A DNA stretch of 64,000 nucleotides, from contig NZ_CP095481.1 of assembly GCF_023023025.1 (NCBI RefSeq), positions 10,057,001-10,121,000 on the forward strand, read 5' to 3'. Of the stretch, positions 42,701-51,486 are shown in pieces. How positions within the stretch are numbered: position 1 is the stretch's first letter; the number at the start of each line of letters is the position of its first letter. The notes beneath the pieces are model-generated. The model was given only the letters and a program-made list of their open reading frames with translations, searched no databases and was not told the origin of the DNA. A program made the translations under genes and the position numbers. This stretch comes from Amycolatopsis sp. WQ 127309 (lineage in GTDB: Bacteria; Actinomycetota; Actinomycetes; Mycobacteriales; Pseudonocardiaceae).

Positions 42701-43723
42701 TCAACGAGCCGTCGGCGGGGCGGTACTGCCCCGAAGGACTAGTCTTGTCCGCAAGATCGCCGGAGATGTCAGGATTTTTCCATCGGACAATCGCGCCAGG
42801 ATCCGCTCGCCGGCACGCGCACCGAGCTCGGCCACCGGCTGGGCGACGGTGCTCAGGTCGAGCAGCTCGGCCAGGTCGTGGTCGTCGAACCCGAGCACCG
42901 AGACGTCGTCCGGCACCCGCAGCCCGGTCCGGCGCAGCGCCCGCAACGCGCCGAAGGCCATCTCGTCCGACGCGGCGAACACCGCGGTCGGCCGGCGGGG
43001 CAGGCCCAGCAGGGTGCCCATCGCCCGTTCCCCGCCGGCGACGGTGAACCCGCCGCCGGTCTCGAACGCGGCGTCCGGCGCACGGCCGTCTTCGCGGCAC
43101 ACCGCGTGGGAGATCTCGCGGTACGCCGCCAGCCGGCGCAACGGCGTCGTGAACCCGAGCGGCACCGGGGCGTCCTCGCCGATGAACGCGATTTCGCGGT
43201 GGCCCAGCTGGACGAGGTGGCGCATCGCGGTCACCGCGGCGCCGTGGTCGTCGATCCCGACGGAGTCCGCGCCGGGCTCTTCGGTGCCGATCGTGACGAG
43301 CGGGACGTCGAGGCCCAGCAGCAGGTCGCGTTCGATCGCCGTGAGCGGGAGCGACAGCACGAGCACCGCGTCGACGCGCCGGCGCAGCGGGAGGCCGGCG
43401 AAGAACCGGGTGCGGCCCGTGTCGTCACCCAGGTTGTAGAGCAGCAAGCTGATCCCCGCCTCGCGCAGCACGCGTTCGACGCCGGCGATGAGGCGCGCGA
43501 AGTACCAGCGGTCGACGTAGGGCACGATCACGCCGACCGTGCCGGTGCGGCCGGTGGCCAGGCTCGACGCGGCGGGCGAGACCGCGTAGCCGAGCTCCGC
43601 GGCGGCGGCCAGCACCCGCGTCCGCGTGCGCTCGGCGACCCCCGGCACGCCGCGCAAGGCCCGCGAGACGGTCGCCGCCGAGACCCCGGCGAGCCGGGCG
43701 ACGTCGTCGAGCTTGTCCGGCAT
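42701..43723 (-). CDS. LacI-family transcriptional repressor
   Basis: A 340-residue repressor with an N-terminal HTH (KLDDVARLAGVSAATVSRALRGVPGVAERTRTRV) and a periplasmic-binding-protein-like ligand domain (from about 60) ending ILRTRLVLRGS. Two perfect TGCAAGCGCTTGCA operators lie 17 and 83 bases upstream of its ATG (43723), one within the control region of the divergent sugar-binding protein gene. It should be induced by a sugar and repress both genes. Start chosen because ATG 43723 follows GGTGGGGG and gives the HTH at the usual distance. Confidence 0.93.
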   Translation of the reverse strand: MPDKLDDVARLAGVSAATVSRALRGVPGVAERTRTRVLAAAAELGYAVSPAASSLATGRTGTVGVIVPYVDRWYFARLIAGVERVLREAGISLLLYNLGDDTGRTRFFAGLPLRRRVDAVLVLSLPLTAIERDLLLGLDVPLVTIGTEEPGADSVGIDDHGAAVTAMRHLVQLGHREIAFIGEDAPVPLGFTTPLRRLAAYREISHAVCREDGRAPDAAFETGGGFTVAGGERAMGTLLGLPRRPTAVFAASDEMAFGALRALRRTGLRVPDDVSVLGFDDHDLAELLDLSTVAQPVAELGARAGERILARLSDGKILTSPAILRTRLVLRGSTAPPTAR

Positions 43724-43739
43724 TCCCCCACCCCGGGTT

Positions 43740-43753
43740 TGCAAGCGCTTGCA
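43740..43753. promoter_or_regulatory. LacI-type operator 1
   Basis: TGCAAGCGCTTGCA, a perfect 14-bp palindrome with the central CG of LacI-family operators, 17 bases from the LacI start codon. Confidence 0.8.
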
Positions 43754-43772
43754 GGCCTTCACGGTTGGCGGA

Positions 43773-43801
43773 TTGACACCCACCTCGATCGAGGATAATC
43801 A
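43773..43801 (+). promoter_or_regulatory. Promoter of the sugar-binding protein gene
   Basis: TTGACA (43773-43778), 17-base spacer, TAATCA (43796-43801): a near-consensus housekeeping promoter. The operator at 43806-43819 begins four bases after the -10 box, so a bound repressor would block transcription start. Confidence 0.7.
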
Positions 43802-43805
43802 TCGC

Positions 43806-43819
43806 TGCAAGCGCTTGCA
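43806..43819. promoter_or_regulatory. LacI-type operator 2
   Basis: Second copy of TGCAAGCGCTTGCA, 66 bp (centre to centre) from the first. It covers the predicted start point of the sugar-binding protein gene. Confidence 0.8.
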
Positions 43820-43851
43820 ATCAGCGTGGCCTGTCCGGCAAGGAGGCCGAC

Positions 43852-45138
43852 ATGCGCCAGATCCTTCCCGTCGTGGGTGCCGCACTCCTGGCGAGCAGCG
43901 CGCTCGCCGCGTGCTCCGGAGCAGCGGGCCTGACGATCAACCTCTACATCTCGCCGGAAGACCACCTCCAGACGGTGGTCGACAAGTGCACGCAGGAGGC
44001 CGGCGGCCGGTACAAGATCGTCTACAACAAGCTGCCGCGCGGTGCGGACGGCCAGCGCGAACAGATGGTGCGCCGGCTCGCCGCGGGCGACACCTCGCTG
44101 GACGTGCTCGGCCTCGACGTCACCTGGGTGCCCGAGTTCGCCGAGGCGGGCTGGGCGCAGGAGTGGACCGGCGCCGACGCCGCGGCCGCCACCCGGGACG
44201 TGCTGCCCGGCCCGCTGGCGACGGCCAAGTGGAACGGAAAGCTCTACGGCGCCACGAAGAACACCAACGTGCAGCTGCTCTGGTACGACGACCGGATCAC
44301 GCCGTCGCCGCCCAGGACGTTCGACCAGCTGATGGACCAGGCCCAGCAGCTGAAGGCAGCCGGGAAGCCGTACCAGGTCGTGTTCACCGGCGCGCAGTAC
44401 GAGGGCCTGGTCGTCTTCTACAACACGCTGGTGGCGTCGGCGGGCGGGCACATCCTGTCCGACGACGGCAAGTCCGTGGTGATGGACGACGGCGCGGTGA
44501 AAGCCCTCGAGCTGCTCAAGAAGCTGACCACCGCGGGGATCACCGACCCGTCGCTGACGAACCAGAAAGAAGACGAGATCCGCCAGGCGTTCCAGCGCGG
44601 CCAGGCCGCGACCGAGCTGAACTGGCCGTTCGTGTACGCCTCCTACGCCAAGGAGAAGCCGCAGGAGCTGAGCCACTTCAAGTGGACGCGCTACCCGTCG
44701 GTCGTCGCCGGGCAGCCCAGCCGGGTTACCATCGGCGGCTTCAACCTGGCGGTGAGCACGTACTCGCAGCACAAGCCGGAAGCGTTCGAAGCCGCGCTGT
44801 GCCTGCGCAACGCGTCGAGCCAGAAGTACCAGGCCCTGGTCGACGGCATCCCGCCGAGCCTGGCGTCGATCTACCGCGACACGGCCCCGCTCGACCCGGC
44901 GAAACCGGGTGACCCGAAGGAAAACCCGACGATGGCCGACCAGTACCCGATGAAGGGCGACATCCAGGCGGCGCTGACGGACGCGGCGGTCCGCCCCCTG
45001 ACCCCGGCGTATCAGAACCTGTCGACGGTGATCTCGAAGGTGCTCTCACCCCCGGCGGAGATCGACGTCCAGGCCACGGCGCAGGAACTGCGCGAGCGCC
45101 TGGCGGACGCGCTGGCGTCGCGAGGCATCATCCCGTAG
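43852..45138 (+). CDS. ABC transporter sugar-binding lipoprotein
   Basis: A 428-residue extracellular solute-binding protein of family 1 (maltose/trehalose type, LpqY-like). The lipobox SALAAC places the lipidated cysteine at C21. Motifs of the family: PEFAEAGWAQEWTG, KWNGKLYGATKNTNVQLLWYDD. It should capture an oligosaccharide outside the membrane. No permease or ATPase genes follow; the next gene on this strand is an aldehyde dehydrogenase and a VOC gene on the opposite strand intervenes, so the transporter partners must be elsewhere or the locus is degraded. The gene is controlled by the divergent LacI repressor. Confidence 0.92.
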   Translation: MRQILPVVGAALLASSALAACSGAAGLTINLYISPEDHLQTVVDKCTQEAGGRYKIVYNKLPRGADGQREQMVRRLAAGDTSLDVLGLDVTWVPEFAEAGWAQEWTGADAAAATRDVLPGPLATAKWNGKLYGATKNTNVQLLWYDDRITPSPPRTFDQLMDQAQQLKAAGKPYQVVFTGAQYEGLVVFYNTLVASAGGHILSDDGKSVVMDDGAVKALELLKKLTTAGITDPSLTNQKEDEIRQAFQRGQAATELNWPFVYASYAKEKPQELSHFKWTRYPSVVAGQPSRVTIGGFNLAVSTYSQHKPEAFEAALCLRNASSQKYQALVDGIPPSLASIYRDTAPLDPAKPGDPKENPTMADQYPMKGDIQAALTDAAVRPLTPAYQNLSTVISKVLSPPAEIDVQATAQELRERLADALASRGIIP

Positions 45139-45144
45139 CCGGGA

Positions 45145-45507
45145 TCACCACGACACCAGGCAGAACGGGTGCCCGGCCGGGTCGGCGAAGACCCGGAACC
45201 GCTCGCCGCCCTTCAGCGGCGTCGCCCCGAGCGCCAGCACCTGCTTCTGGGCGACGTCGAGATCCTCGACGCGCACGTCGAAGTGCATCTGCTGCGGCGG
45301 ATCGCCGTCGGGCCAAGCGGGAGCGCGCGACCCGGGCACCCGCGCGAAGGCGACCCCCGGCCGGTCCGGAGCGTCACCGATGACGACGAAGTCCGCGCCG
45401 TCCTGCACGCGGACCATGCCGAGCAGCTCCTGGTAGAAGGCCGCGAGGGCGGCCGGGTCGGGACAGTCGAGGACGAGGCCGTGCCAGGTTCCGATCACGC
45501 GGGCCAT
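45145..45507 (-). CDS. VOC family (glyoxalase/bleomycin-resistance) protein
   Basis: A 120-residue vicinal-oxygen-chelate fold protein. Motifs: HGLVLDCPDPAALAAFYQELLGM at the start, QMHFDVRVEDLDVAQKQVLALGA in the middle and VFADPAGHPFCLVSW at the end (His in HFDV and Glu/His near the end are the likely metal ligands). Dimeric metal-dependent isomerase, dioxygenase or ligand-binding protein, function unspecific. ATG 45507 or 45510 are alternatives. It is convergent with the binding-protein gene, six bases from its stop. Confidence 0.88.
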   Translation of the reverse strand: MARVIGTWHGLVLDCPDPAALAAFYQELLGMVRVQDGADFVVIGDAPDRPGVAFARVPGSRAPAWPDGDPPQQMHFDVRVEDLDVAQKQVLALGATPLKGGERFRVFADPAGHPFCLVSW

Positions 45508-45564
45508 CATGCCCGCGGGGTCCGACAAAACCGGCACAGCTAGTGTATACAGTATTCAGTAGTC

Positions 45565-45570
45565 TATGCT
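45565..45570 (+). promoter_or_regulatory. Leaderless -10 box (TATGCT)
   Basis: TATGCT ends six bases before the ATG of the aldehyde dehydrogenase gene. The flanking AT-rich stretch TAGTGTATACAGTATTCAG (45541-45559) is unusual in this genome and holds the palindrome GTATAC, so it may be a regulator site. Confidence 0.5.
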
Positions 45571-45576
45571 GCCGGC

Positions 45577-46938
45577 ATGTACTCAGTCACTGATCCCGCG
45601 ACGGGTGAGCTGGTCGAAGAGATCCCGAACGCGACCGACGACGAGGTCCGCGCCGCGATCGGCCGGGTGCACGGCGGCTACCGGGCCTGGCGGCGCCGGC
45701 CGGTCGCCGAGCGGGCCGCGATCGTGCTGCGGGCCGCGGACCTGTTCGCCGAACGCGCCGACGAGCTGGCCGCGATCATGACCCTCGAAATGGGGAAGCG
45801 GATCAACGAAGGCCGCGGGGAGATCGGCATCGTCGTCGACATCTTCCGGTACTACGGCGAGCGCGGCCCGGACCTGCTCGCCGACGAGCCGCTCCCGATC
45901 CGCGGCGGCGAGGCCGTGCTCACCAAGGAGCCGATCGGCGCGCTGCTCGGCGTCATGCCGTGGAACTTCCCGTGTTACCAGGTCGCCCGGTTCGTCGCGC
46001 CGAACCTGGTGCTGGGCAACACGATCCTGCTCAAGCACGCGTCGATCTGCCCGCGCTCGGCCGCCGCGATCGAGCGGGTGCTGCTGGACGCCGGCGTGCC
46101 CGAAGACGCGTACGTGAACGTCTTCGCGTCCAGCCGTCAGGTCCCGTGGATGCTCGCGGACCCGCGCATCCAGGGCGTCTCGCTGACGGGCAGCGAGCAG
46201 GCCGGGATCTCCGTCGCGGCCGAGGCCGGGCGGAACCTCAAGAAGTGCGTCCTCGAGCTCGGCGGGTCCGACCCGCTGATCGTGCTGGACACCGACGACC
46301 TGGACGAGACGGTGAAGGTCACCGCGACCGCCCGGATGCGCAACTGCGGCCAGTCGTGCAACGCGCCCAAGCGGATGATCGTGCTGGGCGAGCTCTACGA
46401 CGAGTTCGTCGACCGGCTGGCCAAGCGCGTCGCGGAGTACTACGTCCCGGGCGACCCGGCGGACCCGGCGACGACGCTGCCCCCGCTGGCCTCGATCGCG
46501 GCGGCGGACGAGGTCGCCGCCCAGGTCCAGACGGCGATCCGCGAGGGCGCGACCCTGCGCGCGGGCGGCCACCGAGTCCCCGGCCCGGGCGCCTACCTGG
46601 AGGCCACGGTCCTCACCGACGTGACGCCGGAGATGGCCGCCTACCACGAGGAGATCTTCGGCCCGGTGGTCCTGGTGTTCCGCGCGGAGACCGAGGAGGA
46701 GGCGATCGCCCTGGCGAACGACACGCCGTTCGGCCTGGGCGCAAGCGTCTTCGGCACCGACCGCACCCGGGCCACGCGGGTAGCCCGCGGCATCGAGGCG
46801 GGCATGGTCTACCTGAACAAGTCGGGCGGCTCGGAGGCGGACCTCCCCTTCGGCGGCATCAAGCGCTCGGGCATCGGCCGGGAGCTGGGACCGCTGGGCA
46901 TCGAGGAGTTCATGAACAAGAAGCCCATCCGCCTCTGA
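45577..46938 (+). CDS. NAD(P)-dependent aldehyde dehydrogenase (succinate-semialdehyde type)
   Basis: A 453-residue ALDH. Catalytic Glu is in [12 protein letters not shown] and catalytic Cys (about residue 261) in [14 protein letters not shown], close to the usual GQ-x-C motif. The NAD-binding region [19 protein letters not shown] is present. Length and motif set fit GabD1/SSADH-like enzymes that oxidise succinate semialdehyde or related short aldehydes. A TATGCT box six bases before ATG and no ribosome binding site suggest a leaderless mRNA. Neighbours give no pathway clue. Confidence 0.92.
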   Translation: MYSVTDPATGELVEEIPNATDDEVRAAIGRVHGGYRAWRRRPVAERAAIVLRAADLFAERADELAAIMTLEMGKRINEGRGEIGIVVDIFRYYGERGPDLLADEPLPIRGGEAVLTKEPIGALLGVMPWNFPCYQVARFVAPNLVLGNTILLKHASICPRSAAAIERVLLDAGVPEDAYVNVFASSRQVPWMLADPRIQGVSLTGSEQAGISVAAEAGRNLKKCVLELGGSDPLIVLDTDDLDETVKVTATARMRNCGQSCNAPKRMIVLGELYDEFVDRLAKRVAEYYVPGDPADPATTLPPLASIAAADEVAAQVQTAIREGATLRAGGHRVPGPGAYLEATVLTDVTPEMAAYHEEIFGPVVLVFRAETEEEAIALANDTPFGLGASVFGTDRTRATRVARGIEAGMVYLNKSGGSEADLPFGGIKRSGIGRELGPLGIEEFMNKKPIRL

Positions 46939-47021
46939 ACGGGTGTCACTAGACCGGGCGGCGCAGCCGGCGCACCCCTCACGGCGGTGTCGATCACGGG
47001 TTGATCGACTATCGTTCCCTC

Positions 47022-47462
47022 ATGACGCTGGAGATCGTCGGCGGGCGGCGTGGGGTTTCCGCTGGGGCAACGGAATCCGCTCGCTGGACGCGGCGGTGCG
47101 TGGGCGGCTCGGTCACCTTCGGCCACCTTGTGGGTGACGACTACCGCACGCCCCGGGTGTGGAGCGGGCGGGGGCTCGGGCTGCCGGAGACCGATCTCGG
47201 CGGGTTCGCCGTTCAGCTGGCCAAGGTGATGAAGCTCGACGCTTACTGGGTCGCGCGGGCCGAGTGCCCGGATCGACGGGCCGGGGATGCGACGCGCTGG
47301 TCGCCCGGCCGCTATGACGACGAAGATGCCTTCGTCTACTTCGCCGGCCCTTGTACGCACGGCGACCGGCTGCCCGGGTACCACCCTGCGGCCGCGTTCA
47401 CCATCGCGCTTCCCTACGTCCGTGGGCTGCGGATCCGGCTGGCCGGATACCTCGCCACATGA
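47022..47462 (+). CDS. Hypothetical protein
   Basis: A 146-residue protein (MTLEIVGGRRGV...) of unknown family. Upstream ATG or TTG codons exist, but ATG 47022 has a TATCGT box six bases before it, so a leaderless start is preferred. There is no signal peptide; the sequence has DDYRTPRVWSGRG and YFAGPCTHGDRLPGYHPAA, and is Gly/Arg-rich. Its TGA overlaps the ATG of the next gene (ATGA), so the two are co-translated. Codon use at third positions is as GC-rich as elsewhere. I recognise no domain. Confidence 0.6.
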   Translation: MTLEIVGGRRGVSAGATESARWTRRCVGGSVTFGHLVGDDYRTPRVWSGRGLGLPETDLGGFAVQLAKVMKLDAYWVARAECPDRRAGDATRWSPGRYDDEDAFVYFAGPCTHGDRLPGYHPAAAFTIALPYVRGLRIRLAGYLAT

Positions 47463-47893
47463 TTCGCGCTGGGGTGATCGCCGCTGTGGTGAGCGGGGCT
47501 CCGTCCACCGCTCATGCCTTGCTGACGCGTGGTGACGTCCTCGCCGCGACGCGTGCGGCCGGGACCCTCCTGCCCGGACGGCGCGACCGGCCCGGCGTCG
47601 CCGCCGGGCTGGTCGCGCACATCGGGATCTCTTCCCTCTGGACCGTCGTGCTGAGCTTCGCCTTCCGCCGCCAGGAACTCGGCGTCACCCGCGGTGCCGT
47701 GGCCGGGCTGGCCATCGCGGCGCTCGATCTCGGGATCGTCGCGAGGGCCTACCCGGCGGTGCGCACGCTTCCCCGCGTTCCGCAGGTGCTGGACCACTTG
47801 GTCTTCGGCGCCGTCCTCGGTGGACTGCTCCACAAAGGACGGACAGCTCAGGCCACGACCTGGACCACGTCACCCGGGTGCAGCGAGTTGTAG
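47459..47893 (+). CDS. Small membrane protein, unknown
   Basis: A 144-residue protein with hydrophobic stretches near 2-20, 50-70, 76-92 and 112-124 (GVIAAVVSGAPSTAHAL, VAHIGISSLWTVVLSFAF, AGLAIAALDLGIVA), so about three to four membrane helices. ATG overlaps the previous stop (ATGA). The last 46 bases overlap the convergent L,D-transpeptidase gene, a larger overlap than usual. No named family is recognised, though the pattern resembles integral-membrane DUF proteins of actinomycetes. Confidence 0.6.
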   Translation: MIRAGVIAAVVSGAPSTAHALLTRGDVLAATRAAGTLLPGRRDRPGVAAGLVAHIGISSLWTVVLSFAFRRQELGVTRGAVAGLAIAALDLGIVARAYPAVRTLPRVPQVLDHLVFGAVLGGLLHKGRTAQATTWTTSPGCSEL

Positions 47894-48285
47894 AAGGTCA
47901 CCGCGTCCGCGTGCGAAAGGTGCACGCAGCCGTGGGACTTCACCTTCAGGCTGCCCTGGTGGAACGCGACCCCGGTGTTCGTGAAGAACACCGAATACGG
48001 CATCGGCCCGTTGAACTGCTTGCTGTAGTGGTCGATGTCCTTGTACTGCACGTGGAACGTCCCGAGCGGAGTCGGGTACTTCGCGAGCCCGACCGTGATC
48101 GGGACCCCGCCGTGCGTGACGTTCCCGGCGCCGTCCGTCAACCACGCCGTGTTCGTACTGCGTTGGACGCAGGCTTTCGCTTCGGCACTGCACGGCGTCG
48201 AAGCCGCTTCCGCCGTCCCGGCGAGCGTCACCACGCCCGCCATGGCGGCGATCCCGCCCAGTACCGCGGTCATCCTCCGGATCAT
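47848..48285 (-). CDS. L,D-transpeptidase (YkuD domain), secreted
   Basis: A 145-residue protein with a signal peptide (MIRRMTAVLGGIAAMAGVVTLAGTAEA). The catalytic motif is SHGCVHLS with C120 and H118. The YkuD fold supplies ITVGLAKYPTPLGTFHVQ before it. These enzymes form 3->3 crosslinks in peptidoglycan or attach proteins to it. It is short compared with Ldt proteins that also carry Ig-like domains, so it is a minimal catalytic form. Start ATG 48285 with GGGAGG. The next gene on this strand (48373) is an ESX-like putative muramidase, suggesting wall-related work. Confidence 0.92.
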   Translation of the reverse strand: MIRRMTAVLGGIAAMAGVVTLAGTAEAASTPCSAEAKACVQRSTNTAWLTDGAGNVTHGGVPITVGLAKYPTPLGTFHVQYKDIDHYSKQFNGPMPYSVFFTNTGVAFHQGSLKVKSHGCVHLSHADAVTFYNSLHPGDVVQVVA

Positions 48286-48372
48286 CGTGTGCCTCCCGCT
48301 GTCGTTCGGCTACAGGAGGTGAAGTGCCCCGTTTCCCGATCTTCGAATCGCCCTGAAGATCATTGGAACGGT

Positions 48373-49293
48373 TCAGTTCTGCGGCTGGGACAACCCGAGG
48401 AACTCGTTCTGCTCGCGGTCGTAGCGCTGGGTCAGCCCGTTTCCGTAGCGGTCCCACCAGTTCGCTGTGTGCCCGCCCTGGTGGGTAGTCGTGCCGCCGT
48501 AGATCTGGCGGTCGTACTCGATGCGCGCGTCGTGGAACTCCTGCTGGAAGTCCTGCGCCGAGAGGCCCTGGACGTGCTGGATCGCCGTGTCGCTGATCGT
48601 GTTCGAGCTGCGCACGATGTCGTCGCCGCCCATGTGGTTGATGATCGCGCGGACGCCGCCGGCGCCGCGCATGTGGGCGCCCGACATGATCGCGGCCTGC
48701 GTGCCGGCGTCGGTGAAGTTGAGCGCGCCGGCCGCGCGGGCGTTCGCGCTCATCAGGTCGCTGACGACGGCGCGTTCCTCGGCGCTGCCCTGGCCGTACT
48801 GCTCGCGCGCCGCGATGATCTGGTCGTAACCGTTGTGCATGTTCTGCCGGAAGCCGTAGGCCTCGGGCACGCCGCCCTGCTCCCCCGTGGCGCCCTCGGA
48901 CGCCATGATCGAGTCGACGACACGCGGGTCGAGCTGCGTCGGTACCGCCGCGGCCGCCGCGGCGCCACCGCCGGCCGCGGCCTGCTGCGTGCCGCCGCCG
49001 TAGCCCTGGGCGACGTCGGCGTCCGCGGCGTTGTAGCCGTTCGCGGCCGTCTGGACGTTCTGGTTGACGTTCCCGATCAGGCTGAGGAACTTCTGCAACG
49101 CGCTGCCGAGCTGCGAGTGCAGCGCCGAGTTCGCGGCGGCGACGCCGCTGCCGATCCCGGCGAACGACAGGGCGTTCAGCACGAGCCCTTCGAGGTCCCG
49201 CGTGGTCGACAGGAACGACGACCCGACGTCTTCGACCGCCTTGACGACCGTCCCCATCTCCGTCGTTTCGGCGTGGTACGCCCCGGCACTCAT
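48373..49293 (-). CDS. ESX-like secreted protein with possible lysozyme-like C-terminus
   Basis: A 306-residue protein. The N-terminal 90 residues look like a helical ESX-type hairpin (SAGAYHAETTEMGTVVKAVEDV; ANSALHSQLGSALQKFLSLIG), the middle is a Gly/Ala-rich linker, and residues about 118-300 form a helical domain with VVDSIMASEGATGEQGG, AYGFRQNMHNGYDQI and DRQIYGG, reminiscent of phage-type or GH108-like peptidoglycan hydrolases. There is no signal peptide, consistent with type VII export. Next to an L,D-transpeptidase gene. The hydrolase idea is an inference. Confidence 0.6.
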   Translation of the reverse strand: MSAGAYHAETTEMGTVVKAVEDVGSSFLSTTRDLEGLVLNALSFAGIGSGVAAANSALHSQLGSALQKFLSLIGNVNQNVQTAANGYNAADADVAQGYGGGTQQAAAGGGAAAAAAVPTQLDPRVVDSIMASEGATGEQGGVPEAYGFRQNMHNGYDQIIAAREQYGQGSAEERAVVSDLMSANARAAGALNFTDAGTQAAIMSGAHMRGAGGVRAIINHMGGDDIVRSSNTISDTAIQHVQGLSAQDFQQEFHDARIEYDRQIYGGTTTHQGGHTANWWDRYGNGLTQRYDREQNEFLGLSQPQN

Positions 49294-49463
49294 GGTCTGC
49301 TCCCTCCGGCAAGCGACTTACCGCGTCGAGAATTCACCACCCGGGGGCGACCGCACACGGCCGAATTACCCACTGCCGGACGCGCCCCTGTCGTTCATCT
49401 TCAGTTCACCCCCTGGTCGTCTCGCCGGGTACTTCACCCTCACGCGACGCAGGGAGGCCCTTC

Positions 49464-49694
49464 ATGAGCACACCCACGCTGGACACCATCGCTTCCGAGC
49501 AGCTGGACCTGCAGCTGTCGGTGGTCGAGGACCGGCTGGCCCGCGACTACGGCCGGGAGTCCGTCCACGACCTGGTCGAGCGCGAACGCGCGCGGTTCGG
49601 CGACGCCCGCATCCACGTCTTCGTGCCGATCCTCGTCGAGCGGGCGGTCCGCGCGACGCTGGCGGCGCCACCGGCGAAGCACCGGCGGGACTGA
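49464..49694 (+). CDS. Small DUF3562-type (three-helix bundle) protein
   Basis: A 76-residue protein: TLDTIASEQLDLQLSVVEDRLARDYGRESVHDLVERERARFGDARIHVFVPILVERAVRATLA. The pattern of helices with an Arg/Asp/Glu-rich face matches the three-helix bundle dimerization domain of unknown function. ATG 49464 follows GGGAGG. No clear role. Confidence 0.75.
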   Translation: MSTPTLDTIASEQLDLQLSVVEDRLARDYGRESVHDLVERERARFGDARIHVFVPILVERAVRATLAAPPAKHRRD

Positions 49695-49744
49695 CCGCTC
49701 CGGCGCTAAGGTCGGTGGCAGACCGGCAGTGGCGAGGAGCGACG

Positions 49745-50059
49745 ATGAACGACAAGCCCGTGGACGACCCGAACGTGGTGGACGGCGAGATCGTCGACGA
49801 CACCCCGACCGCCGCCCTCGCGGTGCCGTCGCCGGCACCACCACTGCCGGACCCGGACTACAACGAGGGCGGCGTCCCGAGCTTCGACTTCGTGCGGGAC
49901 AAGATCGAGAACCGGTACACGACTTCGCTCGGTGCGGAGGAGGTGGCCGGGCTGGGGTCCGAGAACACGACCGAGGCCCTGGACAAGCAGATCGCCGACC
50001 GCGACCAGGCGGCCAAGGACAGGCTGGCCGCCATCCGCCGCTCGATGCGCGGCGAGTAG
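49745..50059 (+). CDS. Hypothetical acidic protein
   Basis: A 104-residue acidic protein from ATG 49745 (GGCGAGGAGCG upstream). The N-terminal half is Asp/Pro/Val-rich and likely disordered (DDPNVVDGEIVDDTPTAALAV); the C-terminal half is helical and charged (ALDKQIADRDQAAKDRLAAIRRSM). No family recognised. TAAGGT 50 bases upstream may be its -10. It ends six bases before the convergent SnoaL gene. Confidence 0.55.
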   Translation: MNDKPVDDPNVVDGEIVDDTPTAALAVPSPAPPLPDPDYNEGGVPSFDFVRDKIENRYTTSLGAEEVAGLGSENTTEALDKQIADRDQAAKDRLAAIRRSMRGE

Positions 50060-50065
50060 CCCGGC

Positions 50066-50527
50066 TCAGCCGAAGATCGCGGCGGGATCGCCGGTGTACC
50101 AAGCGTTTGCGATGACGACGCGGCGCAGCACCCAGCGGTCGCCGTCCCGGACGAGGTCGGCGTCGTAGCGGTTCTTCAGCAGCGCGTGGACGTCGTGGGC
50201 GGGGCTCAGCAGGTGCTGCGCCTCGACCAGGGCGGTCAGGTGCGCGGTGTCGCCGTCGATCGTGACGCGCGGGTTGGTGACCTGGTGGGTCGTGTCGACG
50301 CGGCCGGCGAACAGCGCGAGGATCGTGTCGACGATGGCGTCCCGGCCGGTCAGCACCGGCGGCGCCGCGCCCCACCGCGCGGCCGCCGGCCGGAAGTCGA
50401 CCTCGGCGTCGGCCGCGAACGATGACGCGAACAACGCCCGGTCCTTGAGGTCCTGGCCGAGGCCGAAGCGGTACAGCGCGTCGATGATCTCGACGCGGTC
50501 GTGGAGTTCCTGGAACGAAGTGGTCAC
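50066..50527 (-). CDS. SnoaL/NTF2-like protein
   Basis: A 153-residue cone-shaped NTF2-fold protein: an N-terminal helix (FQELHDRVEIIDALYRFGLGQDLKD), strands and segments FASSFAADAEVDFRP, THQVTNPRVTIDGDTAHLTALV and the C-terminal Trp strand. Acts as a dehydratase/isomerase or steroid-like cyclase in characterised relatives; substrate unknown. Start GTG 50527 is chosen; a TTG at 50563 would add twelve residues. It is divergent from a LysR regulator, which probably controls it. Confidence 0.75.
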   Translation of the reverse strand: MTTSFQELHDRVEIIDALYRFGLGQDLKDRALFASSFAADAEVDFRPAAARWGAAPPVLTGRDAIVDTILALFAGRVDTTHQVTNPRVTIDGDTAHLTALVEAQHLLSPAHDVHALLKNRYDADLVRDGDRWVLRRVVIANAWYTGDPAAIFG

Positions 50528-50588
50528 GCGGTCCAGGCTCGTCCTGCTCGTGAGGGTGATCAACGCACCTTTGTGCCACGATCGTTAA

Positions 50589-51470
50589 GTGGTGGTTAAC
50601 GGTGCGCCGGAGCGGCGTGAGGTCGAGTCGTTCCTGACGCTCGCCGAGGAGCTGCACTTCGGCCGCACGGCCGAGCGGCTGCACGTGTCGACCGCGCAGG
50701 TCAGCCAGACGATCCGGAAGCTCGAACGGCACGTCGGCGTGCCGTTGTTCGCGCGGACCAGCCGCCGGGTCGAGCTGACGCCGGCCGGGCGGCGGCTGCT
50801 GGCCGACCTCGGGCCCGCGTGGTCGGCGGTCGAGGCGGCGCTCGGGAAGGCGATCGAGGCCGGGCGCGGGGTGACGGGCACGCTGCGCGTCGCGTTCGGC
50901 GACGCGGCGGGCGGGCAGCTGCTGGCCGGGGTGGCCGAGCTGTTCCGGCGGCGGCAGCCGGGCTGCCGGGTCGAGTTCCGGGAGGTCCGGCCCGCCGAGG
51001 TGCTGCCGTGGCTGCGGGACGGCGAGGTCGACGTCGTGCTGGCCGGCCTCCCGCTCGACGGCCCGGGCCTGGTCACCGGCCCGGTGCTGGTGCGGGAGCT
51101 GCGCTTCCTCGCGGTGGCCGCGGGCCACCCGTTCGCCCGGCGCGCGTCGGTGCCGGCCGCGGACCTGGCGCGGGTGACGGTGCTGCGCTGCGCGCTGCCG
51201 GACCCGTGGCTCGACGAGCACGCGCCGGACGCCGTGACCCGGCCGGCCGCGGGCCTGCAGGAGCTGCTGACGTCGGCGGGCGCGGGCGAGGGCGTCCTGC
51301 CGGTGGGCGCCCACATCCGGCGGTACTACCCGCGGCCCGACCTCGCGTACGTCCCGGTCGGCGACGCGCCGCGGCTGGAGTGGGGCCTGGTCTGGCGAGC
51401 CGACGCGACGACGGCCCGGGTGCGGGCGTTCACCGAGGCGGCGGCCGAACTGGTGCGCGAGCCGGCCTGA
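50589..51470 (+). CDS. LysR-family transcriptional regulator
   Basis: A 293-residue regulator. N-terminal winged HTH ([46 protein letters not shown]) and a C-terminal LysR substrate-binding fold (about 95-290). GTG 50589. Divergent from the SnoaL-like gene (62 bp or 26 bp apart depending on start), the usual layout for LysR control of a neighbour. Inducer unknown. Confidence 0.92.
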   Translation: MVVNGAPERREVESFLTLAEELHFGRTAERLHVSTAQVSQTIRKLERHVGVPLFARTSRRVELTPAGRRLLADLGPAWSAVEAALGKAIEAGRGVTGTLRVAFGDAAGGQLLAGVAELFRRRQPGCRVEFREVRPAEVLPWLRDGEVDVVLAGLPLDGPGLVTGPVLVRELRFLAVAAGHPFARRASVPAADLARVTVLRCALPDPWLDEHAPDAVTRPAAGLQELLTSAGAGEGVLPVGAHIRRYYPRPDLAYVPVGDAPRLEWGLVWRADATTARVRAFTEAAAELVREPA

Positions 51471-51486
51471 CGTCGCGCGGGCCCAG

